Shown: one piece after another, positions 10,151 to 29,400 of the stretch
Numbering within the stretch: the first letter of the stretch is position 1
Layout of the letters: each line of letters starts with the position of its first letter
Source: Vermamoeba vermiformis
Lineage: Eukaryota; Tubulinea; Echinamoebida
DNA length: 64,000 nt
Assembly (NCBI GenBank): GCA_045837725.1
Contig: JBEWZL010000084.1
Coordinates: forward strand, 310,001 to 374,000
Reading direction: 5' to 3'
Notes under the pieces: model-generated
Told to the model about the DNA's origin: nothing
Seen by the model: the letters and a program-made list of their open reading frames with translations, nothing else
Database searches by the model: none
Position numbers and translations under genes: made by a program

Positions 10151-12618
10151 TTATTGATTTGCAACTTTCAAAGAGCCATAATGGAACTCAGCCTAATGAA
10201 TTATTATTAGTAAACGATTATCGCGGCAAACATCAACAACTTACGTAGTGCGATATTAAGATCATTTTTTGTGTCTTAAGAACAGTAGGATCGATCTCAG
10301 TCATGTAGTTGTCGCCTTCAACGCTGGATACAATACGAATTCGTGCGCCAAACACTTCTGCAATGGCCACGAGCGTTAAATGATCGCCCCAAATACCATC
10401 ACGTGCCATTTCATCGCAGTACGCGTCCCAGCTCTTGTCGTGCACAAAATCGCCCATCTCAGCGCCATTAGGCTAAAATTATAATAGCTGTAAGTTCGCG
10501 TGCTTCGAACTGACTTGCGTTGTGAGACTAACTTACCAATTTCCAGTTCTTGTTCTTTCGTAACCAATCAATTGCCTTCTCACGCACGTACTTGCCGTAG
10601 TTGATGTTGTCGAACAATTGATCGCTGACTGAATACATCTGACAGTTGCCATCTCTGCGATAAAAATAATTAGCCCCGTTACAAAACAGCGCAGCTTATT
10701 CTAGGACTTACCCAGGGATTTCACGCTTCTCGGCCAAGCCTGCAAGTTTCAAGCGTTGGTTCAATCGCACGCGCTGCGTGTTAATGCGCTCTTTGTCAGC
10801 TTGAGTGGCCGTCTTGCCGCGCCAAACTTCCATGATCATTTGCTTCACAGTGCTAACAGAGTGACCTTCTCGGATCAACGAGGCTTGCAATTTGTTCAAC
10901 TCTTCATCGAATTGCACGAGATCGTTCACAATGCTCATCGTCATCCAGTCGTTGTTTTGGGCTGGCTTGGGCTGTTCTTGCGGCTTCGGTGCTTCAAGCG
11001 GTTTAACGACTTGTTGCGGCTTTTGTGGCTCGGGCTTGGGCTTGTCTTCGACCACAGGCTTTGCGGCTTGTTTTGGCGCTGCTAGAGCCGAGTCAACAGC
11101 GCTCTTGAGTCGCTTGTAGCTCGGCGAGTAACTGCAGTTCATGTCGCTGAACTCGCGCACACGATACAAGCTCTCGCGGTCCAGCACGAACGGATTGCGT
11201 TGTGAGATGCTGTAGTGCTTGAACGGACCACGGTACAGCAAATTCATGAACCACGTGTGGTTACTAAATTTGGCAAGGTCGGGGTCTTCCGCGATGTAGG
11301 TCGAGTCGGGCAAGGTGCCAAATTCCATGGCAGTGTCGAGCCATAGTTTGCAATGTTCGGGCTCGTCGAGCAAGGCTGAAATACAGGCCAAGTTGTACGC
11401 AATGTTGGGATTTTTGGGCATTTGTTTGTATCCAATCTTAAGCACATTTCTCGAGTTGTTCAGCAATACTTTGCGCATCTCCTATAAAGTATTATTAATA
11501 ACTGCTACGGCGCATAATTTTTAAAGTTTTGAACGAACCTCATCGGGAGCAGATCTGGCTTTCATCAAGCTGCAATATCCTTGACCAGCCAATGCATGGA
11601 CATATTCACCAACACGAGCTTGAGCTAGTCCATTGCCTAAATACACAATTTAGACCAAGAACTTAAACTCGATCGGATTTGTAACGACTTGCAAAACGAT
11701 TACTACGATCAATATGAATGTACTTACGTTCCAAAAGTTTGGCACAGATATTGAACTTCTCCATAGATAGCGTCAAACACTTGAGGTACTCGTCTTTGCC
11801 GAGATGCGCATCCGGTACGAAATAAGTGCGAGCCAACTTCAATAAAGCTTGGCCCCACAACAAATAGGCTTGAGGCTCTTTAGTCTCGAAGTTTGATCCT
11901 TTGACTATTTAACAAAAGGTCAGTTTAAAGCCAACGAAAACTCCTGAAATTTCAAGAACGCGATCTGATCGAGTAGCAGAAGACTTACCTCGATTAGCAA
12001 GAGTTTGATGGACCTCCCATATCATTGCGTGATACAATTCTGCCATATTTCGATTGTTTTTGTCCTTGAGCTTGTCGATGTAAGACTTGCTTGTAGCGAG
12101 GATGTGCTTGATTACGAACAATTGGTCAACTCGTTCTACTGCTACTTCTGCGGCAGCAAGCATCTCCTATAGTCCACATAATAATTAATATTATTATTAA
12201 GCCAACAATATTAAAAGAGGTGACGGAGTAACAGAGTTTTCAATTGCAAAATATTAAACGGATTTAGCTCGTCTTACCAATATTAACCCAAAGCTATGAC
12301 GAATATTGCTATATAATTCATCTTCGGGCATATTCTCGCTCACGCTTTCTTGGCTGTAATTATTAATTAGAAATTGAATTTCATAATTGCGAAAATTGAA
12401 AATTAATTTGTATGAAGACTATATTATTCATATTCATTAAATAATAACTACCTTAAATTCTCTTTGACCCATCTGCAACAATTTTCTCTTATTAATCGCG
12501 AGATGACTTTGGACAAGGTCAAATCCGGATTCTTGTTGGAAGCAAATAGCTTCTCTAAATCAAGGATCGCATTCTTAGGAAGGGATGTGCCCTTCAAAAA
12601 GCACGTATAATACGGCAT
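10151..12618 (-). CDS. OTU-family cysteine protease (deubiquitinase-like) with helical N-terminus
   Basis: Starts MPYYTCFLKGTSLPKNAIL at 12618. About nine exons lead to the C-terminal OTU domain. Catalytic elements are visible: DGNCQMYSVSDQL with the nucleophile Cys, WGDHLTLVAIAEVFGARIRI, and the His motif ISHYAEFHYGS across the last splice. OTU enzymes cleave ubiquitin chains. The first 350 residues contain helical TPR-like sequence (NPNIAYNLACISALLDEPEHC), followed by a Pro/Lys/Gln-rich linker (roughly KPEPQKPQQVVKPLEAPKP). Nothing catalytic is missing by eye. The OTU call is firm; the TPR-like reading is tentative. It is divergent from the F-box gene across 12619-12790. Confidence 0.85.
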
Positions 12619-12790
12619 TCTTCTTGTTTGTGTTGCCTTGTGGATCTCCTGACAAAATAGAATTGAAATTGAGCAGGGCTTCGACGTCAGTTTTTTACAA
12701 GACCTATCATTTTTTTATTATCAATATCACTGTACATTGCCACACCTCATATTACCATATTACTTTAAGAGCTATTTTAAACAATCGGAG

Positions 12791-14932
12791 ATGGGCAATG
12801 TTTTCGCTCTTGAAGGAGAAGCCACACCTGTTGGCTATTGGCATATAATACCTGACGAATTACTCGTCCATATTATGTCATACCTGCCTGCGAAGGAAGT
12901 GGCGAGAGCGGGACTGGTAATAATATTATTTGAAAATCGGATCCTGTTTAATTTTTAATTCTTTTGTACGACCCATTTATTTTAAATATTTCAATCGTAT
13001 TTGCGGGGCAACTAAATTAATCTGTGAATATTTGCTGAACGAAAGATCTTGTTAGGTCAGCAAGCAATTCTGCGTCTGCTCGTTCAACAATTCGTTATGG
13101 AAGGAAAAATTCTATCAAGACTATAAATGGACTATGAAGAGATCATTATCGAGTCGAGACACGCAATTCGAAACGAGTTTTCAAGATCTGCTTAGCCTCG
13201 AACACCCCGAACATTACGTGCTTACCGACTGGCGCCGTGGATACCTAATGGTAATTAATACTATACTATTAGATCGATAGCCGAATAGTCAACGAATTTT
13301 CCATGTCAGATCCAAAATTGAAGTTCGGTTTTTTTATTTCTTTTATTCTTACTAATGCCTCTTATTTAATATAGAAAATTAAATATGACACTCCGCAAGA
13401 ACGTTTGCAATGTTTCAGCAACTGCCTCACGCAGTCTCATACAGGCGTTCCTTTTCTTAACGCTCATTCGCTCCCCGGGTACGCCTTTGAGCCTCATCTG
13501 TTCGAGCAAGTAGAGCCGTTGAAGGTAGACCTCTATTAACACCAATGCCCTATTATTAACAAGGCGGTCAGATTGAAAGAATTTTTTCGAAGCGAGAAGA
13601 TCGTACGCAAAACAAAACGGATCCTTTAACTTCAAACGATAAAGGACTCGCTATCTATGAGAACCTATTAAAAGAAGATCGTAAGTACTATATTCTTTCT
13701 TATTTTTCAGCCCCAATTCTTACCTCGACGGTAGCACAAAAACAAGAATTGATTTGGCTCGTTGTGGATGGAGCGAAACATCCGTCAATTGTACCCAAAA
13801 TTCAAGAATATGACGCTTTAAGCATGTCGTAAGTAATGCCTGTTATAGTATATGTCAACTAAGGTCTTGAACTTTCAGGTTGTTCGGCAAATGGTTCAAT
13901 CAAACAAACTCGAATAATTTTCCTTTTTTGGTAAAATTCACTTCGGATCTGGAACTTTCAAAGTGGCTATTTACCCATGGCTACGATAAATCAGCCGTTC
14001 TCGTTATGTTTATCAATGAAAACTTGCCTGATAGACTCGCGAATGAGTGGTACTTGGCGGGCTATGACAAGGTATGTATCTCGTTTTTAATCTCGACCAT
14101 TACTAAATTTGGGTAGACGGTGGCACTGATGATCTATCTTAAACGTCATTTGGGCCAATTCTTTACTCTGGACAAGACTGGATTTTGCTGGATCTACGAT
14201 CCAACAGTGCTTTATGCACTCGCATTGACATTCCACTCTTCTTTCACGAATAGATTATTTTATACTATTAAGAGCAAAGGAGTGTTCATCGACTCGAAAT
14301 TTCCCGTTGTTGATGCGTACATGCTGTTCGGTAAGACCAAAAACATGACACGTGTCACAAGTTTTCTGTTACTCATCTTTCTTTTCCAAAATAGGCAATG
14401 GATTTTATCCAGGCGAATTGCCGGAGGAAATTGCTACCGTTAAGCGCGATAAAAAACTTGCTGGCTGTCGAAATTTCGCCGGGACAGACGATAAAATCAA
14501 TCGCGCGATGGCAGTACATCTTGAAGACAGGTAAAATAACAAAAAGATATCTATTAACCACAAGATTAATACTAATATATTAATATTAGGAACATATTTC
14601 TTGCTGCCAGATCGATCACTGACCAAAAATGGCAGGCAATGTCGCAACGCGAAAAACATCGCTATTTGCATGAAGCCAACTCGATCGCCAAAAAATACAA
14701 AATTTCCAATATGTCGCTCAAAAAGTTCTTAAGTATCGTTAATTATTCACCCGGAGAGTTTTGGAAAGTGCCTGAAATTTTAAACAGAGTAAGTAATACC
14801 ACAAATTTGTTAACATTTTAAATGCTAATTGCATTATAGTTGAGCGATGTGTCAGTGAATGATGATAGAAGGTTGAATACTATCTTGGAAAGCTTGAAAG
14901 AAAAAACCGGATCCGCTCCTAAGAACGAATAA
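12791..14932 (+). CDS. F-box protein, long C-terminal region unrecognised
   Basis: Translation from ATG 12791 begins MGNVFALEGEATPVGYW and leads straight into an F-box (IIPDELLVHIMSYLPAKEVA, then RAGL|VSKQFCVCSFNNSLWKEKF across an intron), the SKP1-binding module of SCF ubiquitin ligases. An upstream in-frame ATG at 12737 adds 18 hydrophobic residues; I prefer 12791 because the F-box follows closely. About ten exons give some 520 residues. Near the C-terminus, TDQKWQAMSQREKHRYLHEA resembles half an HMG-box-like helix pair, but this is weak. The substrate-binding part has no repeats I recognise. Intron 14331-14394 holds a perfect TGACACGTGTCA. Confidence 0.8.
14346..14357. promoter_or_regulatory. 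TGACACGTGTCA palindrome in intron
   Basis: Second perfect copy of the 12-mer, in a roughly 64-nt intron of the F-box gene. It takes up about a fifth of the intron. Confidence 0.6.
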
Positions 14933-15328
14933 CCACGCCCGAATGCTGGTGATGAGATATAGTTCAATTTGTTGTATATTTCTTATAATGTATTGGTATT
15001 AAACTATTACGAGGTCATTAATGTTCCAAAAGGCAAAAGCTCTCTGATTCATCAAAAGCCGATTATATGGATCAGTTGTTCTTTCTAGTGAGATCAGTGC
15101 ACTGATCTCGTTGGGCAGCGAACAAAGTGTTAACGCTCAACTGCCATTATGAATCACTACGCTTGTTGAGGCGACACGTACAGTGGAAAAGATTGGATCT
15201 GGCTGCATCAACCAAGAAGAAACAAAGGATCTTTCAGTGACCTGGCCGTTGAAGGCAAGCCTATGCAAGTAGAGTTCGTTCTGTTAATCCTATTTTACAG
15301 CTTTATGTAACAAAAATATACAAAAGGT
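14933..15328. other. Intergenic between convergent genes, with a palindrome
   Basis: 396 bases. It contains the 20-bp palindrome at 15090-15109. A short frame around 15233-15310 (FSDLAVEGKPMQVEF) looks mildly protein-like but has no start or splice context. No RNA gene is seen. Confidence 0.4.
15090..15109. repeat. 20-bp perfect palindrome, GATC in each arm
   Basis: Half-sites GAGATCAGTG / CACTGATCTC make a perfect spacerless inverted repeat in the 3' intergenic region between two convergent genes. Each arm includes a GATC, and the centre is GTGCAC. Confidence 0.9.
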
Positions 15329-17779
15329 TCAGTTCTTTGATTTCTTTCCTTGCCGCTGAAACTTTGCCGCCAACTCGGGGTACTTTGACTTCAAAAGTGC
15401 GTGCACGAGTTGCCCTCGGTCTTTTCGCTCCGCTATCGGCCTTAGTTTTTCAGTCTTAGGCTAAATATAATATGTTAGATAATTGCATCATAATAAGTAA
15501 TTATTTTCTTGCTTAAAAGCTAATTATTTTTTTTGTTACCTTTGCCGTGCCTAATAAAGCACCAATTTTAGACATTGAAATGGATTTATGAGGAGATCCG
15601 GGTGCAACTCCCGCGATGGTGCTGAGCTCTTCTATTTTAGCCTTAATATCATCGGCCGTAAATCCCCATTCCGCCTTCGGGTCTGCCGGGATTTTAACTT
15701 TTTCTCCGATAATCTCCGGATATTTCCGCCTCAGAATTGCTTTCACTTTTGGCCCACAATCGCCCATCGTTTTAAACTTGTCATTTCCTATTTTTCTTGC
15801 AATCTTCGCCCATTTCAAACCTACGCATAGATTAGTACTATTATAGTTATTATACACCTCGTTATTCATTACCTTTCTTTTCAGTCTCGGTGTGGGCCGT
15901 GGCCATGTACTCTTCGTACTCGCGTTTAACGTCGTCCGCGTCAAAGCCCCATTCTTCCTACAAAAACAAAAATGAGACTAAGACACTACCTCGGCCAGTC
16001 CTGCGTACCTTTGTGTTTTGCGGGAATCGACTTCGTGAACCACCCGATCTCGAGCTCCGCCTGCCCTCTTCATTCGTGGCTTCGTTGTGCTCGCTGTCAC
16101 TCGGCGAGGCCTCATCTTCCATCACATTGTTATTGGCGCCAGCACCTTCGACCACTTGGTCGGTTCCAAAGTTGACGTACATATGGTGGCCGTACGCTAA
16201 CGTCGACAAATTGATGACTTGACTGTCGACATCCGTTCCGTTCGGATCTTGATCTGCTGCTTGATCATGCTCGGTTAAAGGCAAGTCAGTACCTCCTACA
16301 TATATAACTATATTAATACACTACTAATGAAGTTTACACGTGCGTACCAGTCACGATGTCACCGCCATTGACTTTCAATCGTTTCGTGATCTCGTTGATT
16401 TCTTCAGTGGTGAGCTCGCTGATCGATCGTTTCTTGCCAGTAATATCTACAAATGTGCCCGAGTCAATGTGCTCTTGTGTTTGTGCGTGTTCTTCGGTCA
16501 AGTTTGAATTCGCGTAGGCCATCGCTGCCTCTTGCGCTTGTTGGATCAAGTTGTGCTGTTCTTGTTGGAAGTCAGACACAGCGGGCTATTTATAAGGCCA
16601 ACATTAGCTATATATTCATCGATATGATACCACTTCTTAGTATAATATACCGTACCTGCATCATCATTTGGAAGGTACTCGCAAATTCAGGAAGTTCTCG
16701 CAGTGCAGTCAAAAGATTAATTTTTTCGTATCTGATCAGCGCTGACTCCACGGGGTTCAAAATCTTTCGCAAAGCTTTGTTCTTTTGCGTTGAATTGCGT
16801 AGGTCGTTGATCGGTGTTCTGCCAACCGGCCGCGGCAAGATCTGCTAAAACACGTTAGCAAACAGAGTCCGTACTATATGCGCCTATTGTCCTATATAAC
16901 CACATCCGGCTATGATGTCCTAAATGATGCGCGAGGGAAATTTCAATGAAAAAGTTTTGCACGTGTCACATGAGGAGTGTTTAAAGAAAAAAAAATAGCT
17001 TTGCGGACACGTACTTGATCGATGCCTTGCCGCTGCATCCATTCTTTTTTCTCCGTGTTCATGCCGCACAGATCCAGAAGCTCTTTGAATTCTTCAGCAT
17101 TCTTTTTCAACGCGTCGACGTTCTCAGCGGCTGCTGGAGGCTTCTCTAGCTCATCTAGAACTTCATATAGTTTCTGTATTAGTTTAGTGCCCTTTTCATA
17201 GAGCTCTTTGCCTCGCACGTGAGCTTGATCCTGAACGTCAATTTTGTGGGGTTAGCGAAAAGATCTGATTCTCGTCTTAATAAAAGTATATCATACCATT
17301 AATGATATGTCTCGACAAAATAATACTGCTGGATTAGACCTATCGTCAATTGCTTGATAAGTAATGCCTGCTTGATCCGGGATAGCCTGATTGTTCGGAT
17401 CTTGTTGCTCTTCGTAGGTTGTACCATCGCCAGTAATGGTGCCGTTCGTGCCAGAATTTGTAACTAGCACGGGGACTAATTGACTTTGGCCCTACACACG
17501 AAAAGGAATTAGATCTCGAAGATCGAATAAAAAAAAATTTAAAGAAATTTAGAAACGTACCTTGGACGTAATAACAATATACTGTTGTTGTCCACGTAAC
17601 TGTACATTGTTTTGCGCCAATAATTGTTCAATTGTAGGGGCCAGAGAAATTAATTGCGGATTTGGCGCGCTCTGATTCGCATCTGCTCCTGCTTGCTCGT
17701 CAATAGGTTGGTCAGGAGTCCGATTGTTATCATCCTCCATTACATCTTCTCGAGGAATGTCTAAGTTCTCCGTCTCCAT
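15329..17779 (-). CDS. Unrecognised acidic, Gln/Asn-rich protein, probably nuclear
   Basis: Starts METENLDIPREDVMEDDNNRT at 17779. About eight exons run down to QRQGKKSKN, stop (15331-15329). The N-terminus is acidic and Gln-rich. The middle is helical (ELYEKGTKLIQKLYEVLDEL; NLIQQAQEAAMAYAN). A stretch with DITGKKRSISELTTEEIN is followed by a Ser/Arg/Asp-rich region. The C-terminal part has a repeated look: EEWGFDADDVKREYEEY and AEWGFTADDIKAKIEEL are two copies of a WGFxADDxK motif about 75 residues apart. I do not recognise the family. Charge pattern and basic C-terminus suggest a nuclear or chromatin role, which is inference only. Confidence 0.65.
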
Positions 17780-18179
17780 CTGCTCTCGCTGCGAAAGCTA
17801 ATCCGAAAAGCTCGGGAAGCTAGATTCGTCCTCCGCAGTCGATAGCAAGCTTATATTTTTCAACTGTCACTTGACAGTACGATAGTGACAGGTACACTGA
17901 ATGACTTAATGCAATTAAGTCGTGGTCGTGCGTGACTGAACGGGAAGAGTGACTAAATCAAATTAAGCCAAGAAAAAAAAACCAAATAAAATTGATAAAA
18001 ATACGCTGAGTACAGCTATTGATAGTTTGACATATAGGCAAGTATGTGGTAGCATTAGAAGCCTCAGTGACCTCGAGTGTCGGAATGCTAGATGTCGGCT
18101 CGAAACGGATGCAATCGTGCAGCCTTTGGCTCGCGTGAATTACTTGTAATTACATTTTACATTGGTTTATTATGCTCAT
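17780..18179. other. Intergenic: promoter of the acidic protein gene and 3' end of CDC5
   Basis: 400 bases between two minus-strand genes. Contains the short hairpin at 17863-17878 and is otherwise featureless by eye. Confidence 0.4.
17863..17878. repeat. Small inverted repeat ACTGTC-acTT-GACAGT
   Basis: 6-bp perfect arms with a 4-nt loop. A third arm (GTGACAG at about 17885) could pair instead with CTGTCAC at 17864-17870. It lies about 85-100 nt upstream of the start codon at 17779, so it may be an operator-like or UTR element. Confidence 0.4.
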
Positions 18180-20827
<2,648 letters not shown>

Positions 20828-21057
20828 TTTCGTGTTGCTTCCTCAAAAACTTTGATTATTAAAGGTAAACCACGTTATGTTTATGACAAAAATCAATAAG
20901 AAGAGTAATAGCGCAGCAAAGTATTTTTCTTTGCGTTGTCTGATTAAGTCACGCTTTTTCTATCCGCAGTTAAGCCCAGCAAAAATTAATCACGTGCTCC
21001 GTTGGCCATTTTGAGTTCAGCGTGGACTTACTGGTTATATTTATTGAACAAGAGACT
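20828..21057. promoter_or_regulatory. Divergent promoter region, CDC5 / LETM1
   Basis: 230 bases between the two start codons. It includes a CACGTG core (TCACGTGCTC, about 20992) close to the LETM1 side. No clear TATA box. Confidence 0.4.
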
Positions 21058-24522
<3,465 letters not shown>

Positions 24523-24651
24523 TTGTTAAAAATCACTTGTACATACAAAACAAATAATAAATTGTCAACCATAATTGCGTAAACATAGCTGCAAGGTTTT
24601 ACAACCGGATTGGAAGTATCAGACCACATCTCACATTGCTAATTGAAGATT

Positions 24652-26080
24652 ATGGAGCAAATTAATCCGAAAGGGTTAGTAAATAAAATATACTGGTAAA
24701 TATAAAATTATCTTATTGTTGAATGGCTACACAGGAACTTGTTTAAAGCTTTACCCGTGGATGTGACTAAAATTATTATTGAAATGCTCGAAGCTGAAGA
24801 TTTTGCCCGTTGGTACGAAATATTAGTATATGATATTTTATATTAATAATAATCATAACAGTACACGAGTTGATACTCACTGGAATCGTGATCTGGTATT
24901 TTTATTGGATGAGGTTCACCTGAGCACCAGCCTTTTAAGACACCTTAATTATTATCTTGATAACATCAAGAAATTCAATTGCAGAAGAATCGAGTTTTCT
25001 TTCTCTCATATCATACTCCAGAAGAGGTAGGTTGCCGCGGATTCTTCGCCAAGCGCAAAACCTTTATTAAACTAATCGTATTGTTTAGCTTGTACCCATT
25101 GGTCATACAACTTCCAAAATTAACGGAGCTTACTCTCAATGAACCTGAAGGTCTCAATCCAAGTTCATTACAAATGTTCTCGACCAACAAGCAGATCAAA
25201 AAGCTCCACTACGATCACTTGCTCGCTGACCAAAGACTACTTAATTACTTAGCTGAATATACTCAACTTGTTGAACTTGATTTATTCGTCGACGTTCAAT
25301 TGGTAGCTCAAGTTTGGGAGGTTTTGCTTGGCATGCCGAAATTACGAAAGCTCAGCATAAAAGCACGAGGACCAAACCCAAGTTTCACGGTCAATTGGAA
25401 CGCTATATCTTCGCTAGAATCGCTCAAGTTGGTCAATATGACATTCAGGCCTTTCGATACAGTTGAAGGTTGCAACATTAGCGTAATGACTAATCTGACG
25501 CATTTAGCCATCCATGGACCTTATTCTGGCACTATATTTGCACCATTATTGGCAAATCATACTCAATTGCGAGAATTGGTTGCGGACGCTTTGAGCAGAG
25601 ATATGTTGGCCTCACCAATGCTACAGCACGTGACTTCATTGAAGTGCAATAGAGCTCTAAGAATCGATGAAACCGTGCCGAAATTACCTAATTTGGTATC
25701 GCTGGCTTGGCGTAAGAACATACGATTGTCACCCTATAGACAAGACTAACAGTTACTATTTTATAGGACCGAGCACACCAGGTGAAATAGATTTTATTTC
25801 GCGCCACTCGAACCTCACGTACCTCGAAATGCGAGGAACTAATTACGAGAATATCGACAAGCTGCTCAAACTAACAAAGTTGAAATATCTTGTGATACGC
25901 ACGCAGATGACTAAGGAGATTGCTAGCGTTATCACTAAGTTGCCCAATTTGGCGGCCATAGATACCTTATTACCCCAGAATATTAAGAGTGTTGACGATT
26001 ATAAGAAAAACTTCCATCGTACTTTCAACCTGCCAGATCATCTTTTGGCCCTGTGGACACATTGGAGCAACAACAATTAG
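24652..26080 (+). CDS. F-box/LRR-like protein
   Basis: Starts MEQINPKG at 24652. Five or six exons. An N-terminal F-box-like segment (NLFKALPVDVTKIIIEMLEA) is followed by irregular leucine-rich repeats of the cysteine-free FBXL type, for example LPKLTELTLNEPEGLNPSSL, LVELDLFVDVQLVAQVW and MTNLTHLAIHG. It likely acts as a substrate receptor of an SCF ubiquitin ligase. The C-terminus is HLLALWTHWSNNN. It lies head to tail with a second F-box/LRR gene downstream, with which it shares general layout but little direct sequence. Confidence 0.7.
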
Positions 26081-26428
26081 TGACATGATCAAATCAACTT
26101 TTAATCGTTAGTTTAAAATGTGATCCCTGTATTGTCGGTAGTTACAGAGTAAATCGTTTGTTTAGGAAATTCCGTTGTGGTCCAAAAATAAATCTGATAA
26201 TAAATTTGTGGTTATTAGTGCCTTGAAACAATGTATTCATGCACACAGTAGCGCAGAATAATATTTAGAATTTTTAGAGCCAAAGGTAAGCCAGGAGAGA
26301 TCCAACTCCTCGGGATCTGATCGTGACGGTTCTTTATCGTCACGATAGAAATCATAATTGCTATCACGATAATTAACATGATATTTTAGTGAGATTTTAT
26401 ACCGTAACAAACAACGGCTGCTGAAGTC
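26081..26428. other. Intergenic region with a 9-bp-stem hairpin
   Basis: 348 bases between two same-strand genes. Positions 26320-26346 form ATCGTGACG, a 9-nt loop, CGTCACGAT. A related TATCACGAT word follows at about 26372. GAGATCC and GGATCTGATC words lie just before the hairpin. It could be a 3'-end element of the upstream gene or a promoter element of the next. Confidence 0.5.
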
Positions 26429-29400
26429 ATGAGTTCAGCACACGAAGCAAAACAAGAAAAGGAGAAGCAAGAATTCCATGAGAGGCTTCTTTTCTTGCTA
26501 AAACACGGTGATTTAAAAGGTGCTGCCGATCATTTAAATGAAAATCGACGTTTCGAAAGTAAGTCTACCAGATGCGTTAAATTAAAAATCGGAGTAATTT
26601 AAATAATCTCGTAAAAATTAACTAACATGTTCATTAGTTACTTCTGAGGATTATCTTCCTGACCAAGCTTATGACAAGTTGAGTCCTGTTGAAATTGCAA
26701 TTAAATTTGGCGATTACGACTTATATGATGCGTGCAACCGCTTTGGAGGATATCAAACCCTTAAAAATAATAGGGGATTGTAAGTAAATACTGGAATTTA
26801 AATTATTTCAGATAATCTTAACGGATTTCGTCTAGTTCAATCGAGTACTGGGCATTGCTTCATAACTTCAAATTGCCATCTCCTCTCCCAAGAACATATC
26901 ATCACGGTTACAAAAATATAAGTTATCAAGGCACAAGTTTTGATGACTTATATTTAGCCTGCTCCAACGGACATCTGCACGTAAGAGTCAAATTATATTA
27001 TTATAGGTAATTTATTATTGAACGTAAATTAGGTCTTGGATAAGCTCGTTAAGAATAGTAAAAAATCTCACGATATGGAGTTCACAACCAGCAAAAGAAA
27101 TCTGTATGAAATCGCTGCTTTATTCAACCGCGCTGAAATTCTTAAAGCTTTGATCGAGATGAGCATTTTGAAAGCTAATCAAGTATGTGCAAATCATAGT
27201 AATATCATAATAACGAACTAATTCGTTCTTGCGGTGAAGTCGATCTGGACTCACAGATGTGACATGGGAAATGTTTTGCATATTGCCGCTCGATTGGGGC
27301 ACGTGACAATTGCCAAAGTTGTTATTGACCTCTTGGAGCCTACATCAGAGTTCTTAGAGGAGCGTGATGAGTTCGAGCACACTGCCATGAGCCTTGCCGT
27401 GCAGCATCTACACGCACCTGTTGTCGAAGTGTTGGCTAGGGCTGGTGCGACTATGAAAGGGTAATAATAAGATTTTTAGATAGTGCCCGGCAGCCTTACT
27501 AATTGATATTAATAGGGAGTTTGGATATAAAAAGGAATCGTTGTTCGATATCATCTTTTCGAGGTACGTGGACTTGTCAAAATATCTTTGTTTTTTTTGC
27601 TAACGGTTCATATAGCGATGTTGAAATGAGACAGGAGTACCTGGTTAAGGACAAGACTGTACGCGATAGAATTATTTTGCTATTGGCTCAACACAACCCC
27701 GAGGCACTGGAGACACTGTCCAAAGAGCGACTTGCGTACATTGAAGACGTCAAACAACGACAAGCTAATCACAATAGTACGTATATATCACCTTCCGTAG
27801 TATATGGGATCGTATTAATACATTTCCGTAGTCTCTCAAGATGTAGACGAAGAGATGAATGTTGACGAGGACACCGTACTTCCGCTTGGTCCTGAGGACG
27901 ACGATGAGGAAGTAGTACAAAAAATTGAAGCACAGTCTTCTCCTAGCGGCAAAAAGAAGCTTCCAGAGTGCACTTTGTGCGATAAAAAGTTCACGTCGGA
28001 GATCAGGTATGAGTATTTTATCATCGCCGACGGGCCTAATCTTTGCGATTATTTTAGTTTGCAGGCTCATTTGAAGTCCAAGGGACACGTCAAACAAGAA
28101 AAGAAAGATAGACTGCAAAAGAAGTTTGAAGTCGTCACGCCAGAAAAGACCGTGAAAAAACAACAAGAAATGATTGGTCTGATTGAACGATTGCCGTTAT
28201 TGAGCGAGTTGATCAACTTGATTATTATCAAATTGGACAAATGGAGTTTATTGAAATTCAGCGCAACGTCAAAAAGCATTCAAATGCTCGTGGAAAAACG
28301 AAATTTCGTTTGGAGGAGTGTCCAATTATGGATGACATCTCAATTATGGGAAAAAACCAAAGGAAAAATCTTCGAACCTGTCAAACGTGTCATGCCAATG
28401 GTCGAAAAGATTCGATACCGTTCAACGAATTCATCATGGGACCTCAAAGACGAATATCTCAGCACTATTTTTGACATTCCCAAGTACTGCCCGAATTTAC
28501 GCGAATTGGACGTTAGAGACATTAATCCAGCAATCCCCGTGTCATTCTTGAGTGCCCTGTTTCAGCACTGCCCGAAGCTCAGAGTGCTCAAGTTGGCTGA
28601 CGTCTTGGTATGGAAATCATCCAAGAAGGAGGCCGTAGCAAAAGGCGAACTAGACGCGCCTGAAGAGGAACAGCCCGAGCCCGCTGTCAACCCGAAAAAA
28701 CCGTGGAAGAAAAAGAAAGTTAAAAAGACTAAGAGACCGGATCCAAAAGCGTGGGCAGTCAGAGTTGACGAAGTATTGCAAAACACTTCCACGTCATTAG
28801 AAGAACTCACTTTGTTGATGCCGTTCCCTGACAACTTGCCACCTGACAGCTACGCAAAGATCATCGTCGGAATTTTGAAAAAATGTCCGAACCTCGTTCA
28901 ACTCCGATTAGAAGCGACGAATGTGGACAATGTGCAATCTTCTACGATGAAATTTATTGCCGATGCTGTTTTGGAGTCATTGCCAAAGTTGAAAAAATTG
29001 AAATTGATGGGCGAATGGTTGTTCGGAAGATTGCCCGCGACTGAATACAACGAGCTATTTCTCAAGTTCAATAAGCTCGAGAAATTGCAATTGGAAGGCT
29101 CGGAGATTGCAAATTTTGATCGAGACATTCACGACGCTCTCGGCGAGGCCACGCATTTGAAAGAACTTGTCATCTGTCACAACGGCGAGATTAACATTGA
29201 CGGACCTCGCATTGGTCTCTCGAACTTGACCAATCTTACCAAATTAGGATTTTATGCTTGGACTGCTCCGAGCACTGATAACTGTAAGTTCCATCAAAAA
29301 AAAATTACGCTGCGAAGTCAAGGAAATTTCACGATCTTTAATGTTACCTAATAAGGAAATAATGCTCTAATTCTGTTTTTTAGGGGATCTATTATTGCAC

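Noticed and set aside
10708-11478. TPR-containing protein as a gene separate from the OTU domain
   Set aside because: The exons join in frame with the OTU exons, and the stretch ends at a normal donor (GTAAGTCC) rather than at a stop.
12737-12790. Upstream ATG extending the F-box protein by 18 residues
   Set aside because: The extension is AT-rich and hydrophobic, and the F-box follows naturally from the ATG at 12791. Not excluded, only less likely.
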